Part shown: one piece after another, positions 20,601-33,239 of the stretch
Layout of the letters: every line of letters begins with the position of its first letter
How positions within the stretch are numbered: the first letter of the stretch is position 1
DNA from: Bilabrum cf. latius
Taxonomy: Eukaryota; Bigyra: Bicosoecida; Bigyra; Bicosoecida
Direction: 5' to 3'
DNA: 64,000 bases
Assembly (NCBI GenBank): GCA_965178125.1
Contig: OZ237761.1
Coordinates: forward strand, 372,001-436,000
Translations under genes and position numbers: made by a program
Notes under the pieces: model-generated
Databases searched by the model: none
What the model saw: the letters and a program-made list of their open reading frames with translations, nothing else
Told to the model about the DNA's origin: nothing

Positions 20601-23600
20601 AAGGGGCTGGCATCATCGCTGCCCCCTGCAGCTGCATCACCCTCTTCAGCACCGCTATCCTAGCTACCGTCCTCCAGTGAGTCATCACCCTCGCTCCCTG
20701 ACGACTGGTTGCACTCGTGCCTGCCGCTCGCGTTGCCGCCAGCCACACCCGATGCCTCCATCTCGGCATCGCTCGCATCACCTGACTTGCACTCGTGGTT
20801 CCCACTGGAGCGGCCATAGCCCGGCCTGGCCACGCCCCCTCCAAACGAGCCACTGAGCTCTTCCCCTTCCTGCTCCTCTAGGGCGCGCATGGCCGCCCTG
20901 CCTCGCTCCAGTCGCCTGGCAGCCCTCCGGATCTTCCGGTCTGCCTCAGACCTCCGAAGGATCGTGCCGGTACGTGTACCTGCCAGCAAGACAGCATCTA
21001 ATGCTTTCAGTCGCCCCTCGGCGGTGGAGAGCAGCTCCTCGCCCTCCTCCAGCACGCGCCTGCGCTTTCTTGCGTCCCGCTGAGCCTCCCTCCTCTCCTC
21101 TAGCCGCTTCAGCTCCCGGCCCACAACGAGCTCAGCTGCCTCAACGGCACCTTGCAGCGCGTCTTTCGCCAGGGTCATGGCACCCTTAGCCTCTGCTAGC
21201 TCCATCGCGGCGTCATGTCCCACGGTGCGATCCCCCGAGAAACGAATCGCAGCGTCGTCCGCGTCTGCTGTGTTGGTCGGGCCGTTTGCGTCGGCACTGG
21301 CGCGACCCAACGATCCACTCAAGCTAGACTCGAGACGCTGGTGAGAAAAGCCGACAGCTCTCTTGTAGCTGCGTTCTATGGCCCGGTCGACTCGCTCAGC
21401 GGTCGACATTGCAAGCTGGTGCTTCGCCTCCGCCTCGCGAAGGACGTCGCCCACGGCCGTTGGTAGCGCAAGAAGGACCCGCTCTGCGTCGGTTGCGGCC
21501 GAGTCATCGCTTACGATTGAGTCCCCGGCCAATTGGGATCTATCCGGTGAGCGTCTGGCTTTGATACCGTTGCCGCGGTTCCCACCGGAGGGCTCTGCAG
21601 CTGCATGCGGGCTGGACTGGTCCCAACTTGACTTGGCCAGCCTCCTGACGGAAGGAAAGGGTGACTCCGTGGGGGTGCGCATGCTGGAGATTGCCCTTCT
21701 AAACCGTCTGCTTGGCGAGCCTGGAGACACACCACCCTGACCTGGAGCTCCCAACAGTGGCACGGGCCCGTCATCTAGTGCGCGCTATTCCGCAGCAGTC
21801 ATGACGCCGCTGGCGCTCTCACCGAAACTGATGGCGCTAGAGGGCCTGACCCCAAGCCCAGCTGCAGCCGCATCCTCTCCAATGCTCGAAGCAGAGAGGG
21901 CAGAGCTTGGTCGATCCACCTCGGAGAGTGCCTGCGCGGAAGCCATTGCCCGCATCATAATCTCGGCTTCAGCTGCTGCCGCCTCCTCTTCAGCCCCAGC
22001 CCGGCTGACCTGTTTCCATAGCCGAACCAGCGTCTCGCCATGCGTGTCGATGAGTGCCTTGGTCTCTCGAGCCACGGCGCGCTCCTCTGTGCGCTCCTGA
22101 CGCGCGTTAAGCGTGTTCTCCAGCACATGTTCCGCAGCCGCGACTCTCTGTAGGGTGGATTGCGCGGCACCGAGAGCCAGAGCGGGATTCGCCACGGCGC
22201 ACATGGACGAGGTGCGGTCGATGGACTCCTCCGCCTCCTCGATCGCAGACCGGAGCAGCACGCACCAGTGAAGCTCAGCCGCCTCCCGTCTCCGCAGCAC
22301 GGACGCAAGCCGCTGGTGCGCCTCGTCCAGCAGCTCAAGCCCCGCCGACCTCGCCTCAGCCTCTTCCTTCAGGCGAGCCCTCGCTTCCTCCGCCTCCTGC
22401 TCGCGCCGTTCCCGGGCCGCCGCAGCGGCCTCCTCACGGATGCGCTGGGCCTCTAGGATGCGCTCTTCTTCGCCCTTCACAGTGCGCTGCACCTCCTCTG
22501 CCCGACTGACTGCACGGCGGCCCAGCTGCTGCAGCTACTGTGCCGATAGCGGGGCAGTGCTCGCACGTCGGGAACTTTCTGCGCGTTTGGCAGGAGACGA
22601 CGACACGGAGCTAGCGGCGGCTCGACCATCTTCGTCCACCACGGTGATGGCAGATTCCACCATCTCCCTCGCCTCTGACACGGCAGCCAGTAGGGTGGGA
22701 ACAGCGGAACTGCCTTGCTCGGCCAATTGAGTCAGCACCACATCAGACGACTGCAGCCCGGCAGAAGCCGTGGCAAGGCCATGCATGACCGATTCTCGGA
22801 CTTCGATTCTGGACTCTTCCGCCTCCTTGGCCAGTTTGACCACCGCTTCCGCCTGGTCGATGGCCTCGCTAGCCACCTGTACCACGGCTCGCGCTGCTGC
22901 CACGTCGAAATCCCTTGCACTGCTGTGCTTGCCTGCCGCCGCCCCGCTCTCCGAGCCGGGCTCTGCTCCTGCCCTGCCGTGCCCAGTCAATGCCACGTTG
23001 GCGCGCTCTGCGGCTGCATGGGCCCGCATGAGCTAGTCGACGACCTTCTGTGATGATCTGATGGCGGGCAGTCCTACTTCCACTGCGGCCGTCAGTGCCG
23101 CCACCCTGCTGAGGATGGGGTGCAGGGCCGCTCGCAGGGACGATCTTTCGGTCTCAGCCGCGTCCATGTCGGCGCGCGCATCGCCGACTTCCTTGACGGC
23201 GTGCGAGGTGGCTGCCTCTGCCTCCACCACGGCCCTCTCCAGATCGGGCAGCTCCTTCCGCATGGTGACGGCCATCCTCTTCCGAGCTGCGGCGCACGCT
23301 GCCCTGCTCGCCTCGATCGCGTCGGCCACGGCCGGCATCGTGGAAATCGCTGCCTCGTGTGCGCTCTCCTCTGCACCCAGCAGCTCATCGGTTGCATCCG
23401 TTAGTCGGTCCACGAGCGAGTGCTGCAGCTTGAGATCTTTCGCGAGCGCGTCGACCTCGGACTCAGCGGCCTTGTGCGCGGAGCCTAGGGCAGTTTTGCA
23501 GCTTGCGACTAGTCGGTCGCAAACGTCTAGCAACTCCTGCGGACCGGCGATCGACTGCTTTTTTCGAATGGTATTGCGCGCGCTCGATCTCTTTCCTGAT

Positions 23601-26600
23601 TGCCCCACATTGCTGCCAGCCTCCTCTTCCTCCTCATCCTCCTCAACGATGGCATCGGGCACGCGCTACTGACCCAGCACGCTCTCAGCTTCAGAGCCTC
23701 TGCAAAGGAGCTGAATGGCTAGCCTAATTTCCTCAGCAGCGAGCTCCACGTGCCCAGTGGCACCAACGCCAGCATCAGCTGCTGCCTCCATGGTCTCGTG
23801 CACGTCAGACAGTGTGCGGATCTTCTTACCGCTGGATTCGGACCGCGACGGCATGGTAAGCACGATGGATGCACGAACAGACGCGCGGCGCTTCGAGGCG
23901 CCCTGCTGTGCCATCGGGCTTCCCCGAGTCGGAGTCAGCGAGCGACGGCGGGCGCCCCTGCCGCGTGTGATCGCACTATCTGTCGAAGTGATGCCAAGTG
24001 CATGCTGCTGAGCATCTGCAACGCCAGGCCACCCGCCATCGCCCGGTCGTTGCACTCCAGCTGGCACTAGCGTGTGGTAGGTGGACACGCGGCCGGCGAG
24101 GGTGACAACTTCATGGGCCATCGCCACAAGATCGCGAACTGCCTGAGCCCTGGCACGCTCCGCGCTCTCCCGAATCGTCCGCTCTTCCTTGACTGCTGTC
24201 CTTGCGCGATCCGCGAGGGTCACTGCTTTCTTGCAAGCTGCATCGGCTTCGCACCAGCTGCTGTAATACGCAGCGTCGTCATCATCGTTAATGGGCTGCT
24301 GCTACGAAAGGCTATGGCGGCTTTCTGCTTGCTGCAGCGCTTTCCTCGCTCGCTGCATGCTAGCCTCTGCTTCTTGCACAGCTGCCTGCGTGTCCCGACT
24401 CGCCGGTTGCTGACGATTTCCGCTGGAGGTACTACTGTGACCAGTGGAAATGGACTGACTCAGCTCCTCTTCTATGGCACTCAGAGCCTGCTCAGCGTTG
24501 ACGACGGCAGCCTTGCAGCCAGATTGTAGCTGTTCCACGTAGTTGCACCACGCCGCATACGCGCGGCACAGCGACACACAAGGCCCGTTCAGCTGGACCG
24601 CGGCCTCGCACGCCTTCAAGCCATTTTCCCAATCGTGATCGTGCGCTGATACGGCCGCACCAGCCGTAATCATCGCCTTCGCGTATCCCGCGAGGGCACG
24701 ATCCAGTGATGCCCTCGATACAAGGGGGGGGCGGGAGGCTTCTCGGGGCAGGCCGTCTCCAGTCGGTGCCGCCGCCCGAGCAGCCTCAGCTACACTAGCA
24801 ACTAGTCGCTGCGTCTCCAAGTACAGCGCTGCGGCAGTCATTTTGGAAGTCGAGATGGCATCTACGGCGCGTCGCGACTCGTCTGCATCCATACAGACCA
24901 CGGAGGGTGCGCGGACTGGAGCATCGTCCGCTGTCTACCGCTGCTCCTTTATGGCTGCCTGAGCAGCGGTAGCCACGTCTCGTGCTACGGGTGGCAGGGA
25001 TAGTCTCCTTCCTGCAGGTATTTCCCCTAGAGCCAGAGCAACTGGAGCCCACGCCCGACCCATCATCTCTGCCCCCCGCTCCGCTGCGTGCTCCCGCTTG
25101 TCGTGCAGGTCAGCAGCTGCCTGCAGCATTGGTTCGACCCCGTTCATCTTTTCCTCGCATTGCTGCGCCGCATTTGTACCTTTTAGGACCAGTGTCTCGA
25201 GGGGTGGCAATTTCTCCTTAAGCATGGCCTCTACAGCTGCTGCGGATGCTGCGTCAGATGACGAGGAACCTGCGGTCGCGAGGCCACGCAGCCCTCGGTC
25301 ATTGGCAGCCTGAAGGCTAGATCTGCCCTGTTCTGCCATTGTCTGCACTTCATCCAGGACTTGCAAGATGGGCTATGCTTCGTGTGTGTCGAGTCCAGCT
25401 CCTTGCACGTTCTATTGAAGGGCTGGAATTTGCTTGAGCACGTTGGAAAGTCGGGCGAGGCCCTGCTGGCACCTCGTGTCGCAACGCCGAGCGGCGATGC
25501 GGAGGCCCAGCACGCGCCTAGTTCTCCTTCCGCGCAGCAGACTCTGCAGCGCCACGATCGTCTTCCGAAAGGCATCGAACGCCCTTCTGGCCTTGATGGC
25601 CCTGTACCCTTCTCCGATCCTGTCGGCTGCCCGTCTGAGGCTAGCCCGCTGCACGCTGTCGAGCCGCGCCAGCACGTTCGCACGCATAAACACCTGGGTC
25701 TTGCCGACCCGGAAGTGTGCCTGTGCGACACCAGCACTGGCCACTGCTGGTCTTGCTAGGACGCCGTCGACGAGCGCCCGCACTGTAGACCGATCCATTG
25801 GGGCAGGGGAATCGCTCCCAGTAGCGGCTAAGCCGCTGACGAGCTTGGCGTGCCGCTTTCTTTCGGCTATCGGAAGCAGGTTGCGGAACCGCTACGCAAA
25901 CTTGATGTGCTGCATCCTGGTCGGAAAGCCAGCTCGCCGCATCTCAAGTGCAGCCATGACGCCCGCGTTGACGAGCTGGCTGAGCACGAGGGGGGCCTCG
26001 ATCACGCCAGGGCGCTGCGTCGAAGTCGACTTGATGCACCGCACGAAGCGCAGGTAAGTCGAGGAGACTGTCTGCGTCAGTCTTCCTATGTCCTGCCTGA
26101 ACCGCTGCGCCACAGTCTGCTGCAGCCCAGATTTCCTCCTCTGCTTTGCGGATCCCTCTCTCCTTGCCGCAGAGCTGCCCCGATGGCGCGGCGAGCTGGG
26201 CGCGCTATCAGCCGAGTCCTCCACGTCTTGCGCGATGCTTGAAGGGGTACCTCGGCCTCTCGAGCCACTAGCCTTGTCCTAGCCTGCCTGGAACAGTCCC
26301 GCCACGAACGCGTTGGAGCTGCCTGCCAGCAGCTGGCTCAGGCTAGAGTAGAGGGTGTCGCGATTCTTCTCCACGAAATCTTCGCACTCGTACACGATGG
26401 GCCCCGCGTAGTGTTTGACCACGAAGTTGCGATCGGTGCCCCTGTACTTCGTGGACGGGCCCGCGGGCTCGTAGTGCTTGTGCTTCGCGTGAGTCCTGTG
26501 AAGCTTGGCGGCTAGCGAGGCATCGCTGCCCTTGCCCAGCAGGCACTCCTCGTCGATCAGGTGGAAGATGCCGCGCACCGAGCGCTTCTCGATTAGGTCG

Positions 26601-28475
26601 AGGCACAGCTGATTGTCAGGGAACTCTACACCCGAGAATTCGATGCCCTCATCCCTGTACACCTTCTCCTCGGATCGGAACACGGAGAGATTGAAGAGGT
26701 TCTGCAGCTTCTCGTTGGCGTAGTTGATGAAGAGCTGCTCGAAGCCGTTGGTGGCCATGTTTTCAAAGCCGTAGATGTCCAAGATGCCTACGAATGGAAG
26801 CGAGGTGACCTCACTAGCTGCTAGCTTGCCGCTGGCAGCACCACTCGAGTCCCCATCGCTGTCGTCCAGCAAGGCATCGTTGATAAATCGGATCATCCAG
26901 TCGAACAATCGGCTGTACATGGCCTTGCAGAGGGCCCCTCGCGCAGCGGCTGCCTTCGTCGGGGACAGCGGCGAGTCGATGTCACCATCGGCGGTGTGGA
27001 TCACCCTGACAGTGAGCCCCTTCGCGAGGGCGTCAGGCTCCACGCCAAGCAGCTTGGATGCGAATGCAAGCGCGGTGCTGCTTTCTGCCTAGGTCGATAT
27101 GCGACTGGCATCGGCAGATCCTGCCCCGCTGGTTGGCGGGCGCTCCTTTTCTGCCCGCCCGTGTCCTTGACCGTGACATGCCTCAACAGCAAGCTGCTGC
27201 AGATGCAGGATGGACGCAAGCACGCGGTTCATCTCCATGGCCTAGCCCGATGACATGCCGAGCGTGCTGAGTGCGTGCTGCGTGTCATCCCACTCCTTCT
27301 TGTCGTCGATCCCCCTGACCTCGCAGCAGGCGCCACCTACGAGGGCACGGAATTCGCTGGCCTCACGGCCCTCGAGCCCAAGCTCACGCCGCGCCTCTGC
27401 TCCAGCTCCCGCGATGAGCTGGTAGAAAATGTGATAGTTGCGCTCATCACGGCCCTGCCCCACCACCCTTGATTTCTCAAGGAGGTAGTTGGTCACAGTG
27501 GCCCCCTCGATCACGGGGTGAGAGGCGGCAGACATCCCGCTACTGCCGGCGGCACCTGCTGCACCCGCGCTGCCCCCGCCGCCCGCCCCAGAGAAAAATA
27601 CCCGCACGAACTTTCCGAACCGCGAGGAGTTGTTATTACGCGTGGTTTTTGCGTTGCCGAAGGCCTCCATGACCGGGTTGGATTCCATGATGCGCTGTGC
27701 GACTGCGTCTCCCTGTGTCCTGCTAGCCACTCGAGAGAGGTAAGAGAGAATCAGCTTGGTGGTTTCCGTCTTTCCTGCCCCCGATTCGCCACATATGATA
27801 ACGCTAGAAGATTTTCCTTCTTCTTTGAGACATTCGAGGGTTGCTTCCCCTGTCGCGAAGCAGTGCGGTGGCAGCGTCGATCGGCCCCGAGCACCTGCTC
27901 TGTGGTACGTCGCCGTGATTTCATCATTGTACAGGTCTAGCCACTTGTACGGGTTAAGGGCAATCAGTATGGGCCCTGTAGAAGTGTAGATAAGGTCCTT
28001 CATGAAGCGCTTCTTAATGTTGGCCAAAATGGAAGCCCTGCGAGCCGGAATCGAATCAACAGAAAGACACTCTTGGGAGCTTAAAGCAACCGTTTCGGGA
28101 GATGCGGTGATAAACATGGTATTTGAGCACGGATAGAGCCACTAAGCATTCTCACTCGTGCAAATGTGTCAAGTTATCCATATTTTCTACCCCCGCATCA
28201 CCCAATGCTTCACCGTCTTCCCGCGGAAGCAATCGAATGACATCAGTTACGCCACGCTTTGACTTGCTGGTTCGACGCTTTGGAACGACTTTGGGAACCT
28301 TTACTTTGCTACCATCGGTGGATATACGGACGTGAACGGCAGAGTCATCGATAGCAGTCACTGAGGCAGGGACAAACGCATCCGTAGCATCTGAGACCCA
28401 AACCGTATCGCCTACAGCTAAGCTACTCAATGTAAACTCTAAGCTGGAAGGTGTATCTTCACCTGAACTTGCCAT
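17627..28475 (-). CDS. Giant unconventional myosin (about 3576 aa)
   Basis: Exon 1 is 28475-28156 and exon 2 is 28037-17627, a 10.4 kb uninterrupted frame ending at TGA with 17 internal TAG codons. The N-terminal SH3-like fold (about 20-75) leads into the motor. P-loop GESGAGKTETTK, switch I NNNSSRFGKF, switch II DIYGFE, the FEQLFINYANEKLQ helix and the converter/lever region are all present. The converter has GFPTRMQHIKFA-TAG-RFRNLLP, where other myosins often have Gln, Lys or Ser at the TAG position. One or two IQ-like motifs follow (ALQSLLRGRRTRR). The remaining 2600 residues are Ala/Glu/Arg-rich, with long helical, partly coiled-coil stretches and low-complexity Ser-rich C-terminal parts. 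These include RVRFADG, a PP1-docking-like RVxF motif. I recognise no known cargo domain, so class is unassigned. Actin-based ATPase motor function follows from the intact motor. Confidence 0.93.
28038..28155 (-). other. Myosin intron
   Basis: Donor GTGAGA, acceptor CTCGCAG, 118 nt. It joins NLTHLHE to ASILANIKKRF, restoring the conserved myosin block in which the LHE-type motif precedes SIL.NI..R. Confidence 0.88.
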
Positions 28476-28654
28476 CTAAGCCGCACAATTTGCCTCCGAT
28501 TGTTTGCAAACAGCTACCGACCTAACAGTACGTTATAATTGAATCTCGAATCTGATATATAATTTCAACTGCAACCTTCGAACCATCGCAGCACCGCAAC
28601 TCAAAATTTGTGCTGAGGTAGCGTAAATCAAGTATTGAAGTATCAATAATTAAG
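28476..28654. promoter_or_regulatory. Shared upstream region, myosin / GTPase
   Basis: 179 bp of relatively AT-rich sequence between the start codons of the divergent myosin and GTPase genes. A promoter role is inferred from position only. Confidence 0.4.
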
Positions 28655-31600
28655 ATGTCAACGCCACCTGAGGGTAGACGAAGCCGCGGAAGTGGTCGCC
28701 ACCAGCGCATCCGAGGCGCTACCTCTGCGCCTCGCGGAGAGCGCTATCGCGATGCGACTTTGCGATAGGACCATTACGGTAGAAGTGAAGCTCGGAATAC
28801 AAGAGATTCGGGCGGAGTGCCCCGCTAGTCGGGCATTGAGACCGCAAGTGGAGGCTTGCCGTCAACCGGAGCTGCTGCACAGCGTAGCCAAGAGTCTCCC
28901 AGCGATCGTCAAGCCTCGGACGCGGTCCAAACCACGGGAGGCTCGCCAGATTTTGCTGCTGGGGGTGTCTCAGCCGAGTATTTTGCGGAAATATCCAGGC
29001 TCGCGGACACGACAGGGACCGGAGCGGTGGGAGACATTCAATCTGAGATTCGTCGCGGCAGCGCTGCAGCCGGCACTGGCGTCTCCCCAGAGGTGCAGGA
29101 GGCCAGCGAAACTGAGAGGAGGCATGAAATCATCGCCCTGGGTGAATCGAGACTCGTGCTAAACCTCGGAAACTGGCGCAGGTTCCGAGAGACTGCCATC
29201 CGCGAGCGCGACCGCCAGACGCTCGTGGTCTCATGCCTCGGAGACACGAGCGCGGGCAAGAGCCACACCATCTTGTCCCTCCTGGGCGCCGGCGAAGAAG
29301 GGCCCTACTGCCCGCCTACAGGTGCGGCACAGGGTGCCACCACCTTCAACGTCAACCTGTACCAGAGCCGCACCTACCACCCCAAGGTGACCGTCAACTT
29401 TGTCGACTACGAGGGCGAAAACGGCTCGGACACGCCCTCCATGGCCGCCGTGCGCTCCCTGCACAACGCAGGACCGTCAAACGTGGCCCGCCACACCGCA
29501 GTGAGGGACTACTTCCCCACGCTGGCGTACACCACCTCGGATGTTGTCATCGTCATATCCAGGGAACCATTCACCAACCGACAGTACCTGAGCAGGTGCG
29601 TGGAGCTGAGCAAACGGGCCAACCGGGGGGTGCAAAACGTGGACAGGCCGGCCTTGGTGCTGGTAGGGAACAAGCTACCGGGGCAGGAGTGCCACTTCAA
29701 GGTGGAGAAGAGCACGCTGCAGTTCTTCAGGACGTGGGGCAAGCAGGCAGCGAAGCTGGACGAGTTCTTTTCTGCCGTCTTTTGCTTCTATCTGCCCCAC
29801 CGAGGTTCCGCCTGGATGGAACCAGCCTCACTGGCCGAGGCAAACGGCACAGCTGGCGCGGAAGCGCCCACCATGCCGGGCTCACCGCGGCAGGTGAGCG
29901 GGGAAAAGATGTTCCGGCGGCAGCTGCGGAAGATTAGAGCGGTTCTGGAAGGCTTTGCGCGGGAGAGGTTTAGCAAGTCCAGCGGTGACGTGGTGCGGTC
30001 TGGCCTCGGGTCATTGGATGGGGCGGGTGACCCCAGCGGGGCCAAGACGCCAGCTGAAGTGCTCGGTAAGCTGGGCGGTGGGGAGCTGGGTGGATCTGCG
30101 AGGCCCTCTGATCTAGATGGTAGTGCGGAGGATAGGGAGTCTGGGCTCTCCGCCTCCAGCGGTGCAGGCGGGTCCGTTGGGGACGCGTCGTCGGAGGGTG
30201 GAAGCAGCGTGAAATCCGAGGCTGCGGCAAGGAGAGAGCGCGAGCTAGCGTCCATGCACAGGCCGAGGCTGCTCACGCAGCAGTCCACCCTTTGGTATTC
30301 TCTCCTGCCCGCTGTCTTGCGGGAGCTCAACAACGGCAGGGGCGTGGACGTGACCAGGCTCATCGACCAGGCTTGGGCCAGGCAGCTGGTCACCGTCAAG
30401 GCCGGCGACGAGAACGATGTGGACGCGATCCACGCCCTCAACACATTTGTGGCTCCGGATCCATCGCTCTCGGACGCCTCGCAGTTCCCCGAGCTGGAGA
30501 GGCTGTGGAGGTACAGGGCCAGGAGGGCGATGATGCTGGACGTGGCGGTGCGGCTGGCGGCCTGCCGCCTACGGTGGCTGGACCCATCCGTGTTGGTGCC
30601 GGAGAAGACCACGCGGTTTGCAGAGAGATTGCTTCGCAAGTCGCGCGAGCTCCTGGACAGCCTGGCGCCGTGCTGTGCGCTCTACGACACAGAAGGGGCG
30701 TCCACCACTGCGAGCGAGAGGCCGGGTAAGCCCGTGCTGTGCCTCCAGGAGCGAAGGTCGCACTCGGTGCATCGCACGTGCCGCACGGTCACGGGAGGCA
30801 AGGGAATTTTCGGCCTGCCTAACTTCTACTTTATACCCTATAATGACACGTGGACGGGTGAGTTCAAGGCACCCACAGACGACGCACTGGATCGGCTCGA
30901 GCGCAAGTTCAGGTCTGGGACAAGAGGCAAGGCGCTGGTGGCGCCCAGGCCCACTCTTCTGGGCACCCGGGCGGGGGAGGAGGCGGAGGAGGAGGCGGTG
31001 GCTCGCGGAGATATGACCGAGCTGACATCGGCCGTGGATGTGCTGCTCGCGGGCAGCGGTGTGGACGGTGCGGCGGGCAGTGTCGGCGATGGTGATGGTG
31101 ATGGTGATGGAGGCGTGGCAAGAGGGGGGGTCGATGGCGGTGCTGGGGACAGGGATCCGGGCATCGGAAGCGCGGTGCCGTTCTCGACCTCGTCGCCTTC
31201 AATTTCGTCGTCCTCAGCCACTTCCTCCTAGGCGGGTTCAGGCAGCGGCGTGGTGGCGCCCGCGGTTCCGCTGGGACGACGAACCTCCAGGGAACCTTCG
31301 GTTAGGTCGCAGGTCAAGGAGGTGCTGGCTCTGGTACGCCTATCGGACCGGGAATTCCTTGAGGAGCTGCTTCGGTTCCAGGAGAGGCATACAACGGCCC
31401 TTGCATGCGTGGGCTTCGTCCCCATCCGGCGCGGCAGGCGAAGGGACATAGAAAGGGGGGTTGTGCCTGGGCTGCGTGAGGGGTCGATGGGGGATGCAGA
31501 GGGGGGGGGAGACTCCAGCGACTCTGACTCTGACTCGGAATCAGATTCCGGGTCGGAGATGGGGGCCGGCGGTGCGGCTGGGGACGATGATGTTGGTGAC

Positions 31601-32380
31601 AGTCGAGGCCCCGGCTCGGACGGCCTGCTAAGACCATGCGATCCGGTGCAGGACTAGGTTCACGCGCGACTGAGGCTGCTGTCCACGCTGCCTGCGTCCA
31701 TATGGGTGCCTTATTGCCTTGGCTGCGGGGTGAAGGTGGAGGGGAGGGGGGCGAGCGGGTCTCTTGAGGAGTCGGGGGGCGACGGGCTAGGGGACCTCGG
31801 GGAAGACTTGGGTGGGTCTGGAAGTGGGGGCGGGCTCATGGGCGGCATCTCTGACCTGTTCTCCTGGATGGTGGGGGCGGGCGCTGGAGGCAGCGGGGAG
31901 GGAGAGGGGGCTGCCGGCTCTGAGGTTGCAACCATGTCAATGCAGAGGCAGATGAAGAGCCTGAGCCTGGGCTCGAGCGGGAGCGGTGGGGGGAGCGGCT
32001 GGTCGGATGGTGCGGGGGCGGGTAGTGGTGACGCGGAGGACATGGCAGTGGCACTGTCCAGCTCGGAGGGGCCCAGTGCGGTGGGCGGGCTGGGACGGGG
32101 GGCGGGGGCGGGACCAGAGGGCAGCCAGGGGTCCGGGTATGGCTCTGGGAATGGCTCTAGCTCGCTGGACGGGTCGCCGATTCGGGGGAGCGGTTCGCCC
32201 GGGCGCTCTGTGAGCGGGCCTACCAGGTAGAATGTGTGGCTGGGCCTGTGCAAGCGGTGCTGGCGGGCGTCGTACTTGGAGCCAGTGTACCGTGAGGCCG
32301 CCCGGAGGCGGGGACGAGGCGCGCCAGCGGACGGATCGGGTGCTGATTGTCCCGGCAGCGAAGGCGGTCGGTTCGATTGA
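28655..32380 (+). CDS. Dynamin/GBP-like large P-loop GTPase with Cys-rich segments
   Basis: One frame of 1241 aa has five internal TAG codons and ends at TGA (32378-32380). ATG 28655 starts a basic N-terminal tail (MSTPPEGRRSRGSGR) that includes two TAG codons. The G domain begins near residue 185: P-loop GDTSAGKSHT, a TTF motif for G2, DYEG for G3, and GNKLPG at the G4 position. This order resembles dynamin/atlastin/GBP-type GTPases, but the family is not certain. Helical segments and Gly/Ser/Asp-rich linkers follow. Cys/His clusters (CLQERRSHSVHRTC, YCLGCGVK, LCKRCWRA) are spread over about 500 residues and could form a split zinc-binding site. There is no transmembrane segment. Confidence 0.85.
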
Positions 32381-32436
32381 ATGGTGGATTCATGGTTTTA
32401 CATAAGCCAGACGAACGCAAGTATTGTGCCGGCAAT

Positions 32437-33081
32437 TCATAGCTCAACGTTTTTGGCGGCTGGCGCGACTGCCGACAGCTGCTCCCGCAGGAACGCGGAC
32501 CCTGCAGCCGTGTATTCTTCGATCACACTCTTTACACCAACAAATGCAAGAGTATCAAACTGAAAGAACTCGAGAGCAACGGCATGGGCCATGCCTAACC
32601 CGATGACAGCGATCATCGCGATGAGGATCCGTACGTGCAGCTTGAAGCCAGGCATTCGCCCGCTGCCACCCTTGAGAGCACCATGAAAGTAGCTGCTCGA
32701 GGCGTAGTAATATGCTGCGGTAAACACAACTCCTAGAGTCCAGTGCGCGAAGAAGTGGACCATTCCCATCAGCAGCATAGCCACCGGGAACCACTCGATC
32801 CGGTTCTGCTCTGCACGGCTCGCACGCACCCACTGCTTCATTGTTTCTGCCAGCTCGGCGACAGGTGGGCACTCAGTCTTTTTGTCTCCCTTCTTGAGCC
32901 TCTCAGCGTGGCGCTCAGCTTCGTCAAGGCAAGAATCCTCGCAGCTCGGAGGCGATGCGGGTACCTGCTTCTTGCTCGCGTAACGAAACTTTGCAGCCTT
33001 GGTCATGAAGCCTGTCAGTTGCAAAGAAAGCACAATAGAGCACACTCCGAAAGGCACGGCATCGACGACTCTCATACTCAT
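32437..33081 (-). CDS. MAPEG-family membrane protein (microsomal glutathione S-transferase-like)
   Basis: 214 aa ending at TGA; the only confident gene here without an internal TAG. Four hydrophobic segments are visible: residues 10-28, 97-125, 150-172 and a weaker one near 180. The stretch RASRAEQNRIEWFPVAML matches the MAPEG pattern RxxRAxxNxxEYFP, where the Arg and Asn contact glutathione in LTC4 synthase and MGST2. The expected location is ER or another internal membrane, with glutathione conjugation or peroxide reduction as the family role. It converges with the GTPase gene, with 56 bp between stop codons. Confidence 0.75.
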   Translation of the reverse strand: MSMRVVDAVPFGVCSIVLSLQLTGFMTKAAKFRYASKKQVPASPPSCEDSCLDEAERHAERLKKGDKKTECPPVAELAETMKQWVRASRAEQNRIEWFPVAMLLMGMVHFFAHWTLGVVFTAAYYYASSSYFHGALKGGSGRMPGFKLHVRILIAMIAVIGLGMAHAVALEFFQFDTLAFVGVKSVIEEYTAAGSAFLREQLSAVAPAAKNVEL

Positions 33082-33239
33082 GCTTTCGGTGTGACCGGAA
33101 AAACTATTTGGTGCGACCAGAGCGACGTGTACCTTCCGGAGCTTGCGACCGCTGCAGGCAAGAGCTTTGATCCGATCACGCGTGCTCGTTCACTGTAAAT
33201 GGCATTCATTTCAGAATAAGCAGAACAAGTCACCTAGTC
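33082..33239. promoter_or_regulatory. Shared upstream region, MAPEG / HORMA genes
   Basis: 158 bp between divergent start codons. A two-way promoter is inferred from position only. Confidence 0.4.

Noticed and set aside
29788-30639. Minus-strand 283-codon frame inside the GTPase gene
   Set aside because: Antisense shadow rich in Ser/Pro; the plus strand carries the P-loop and conserved blocks.
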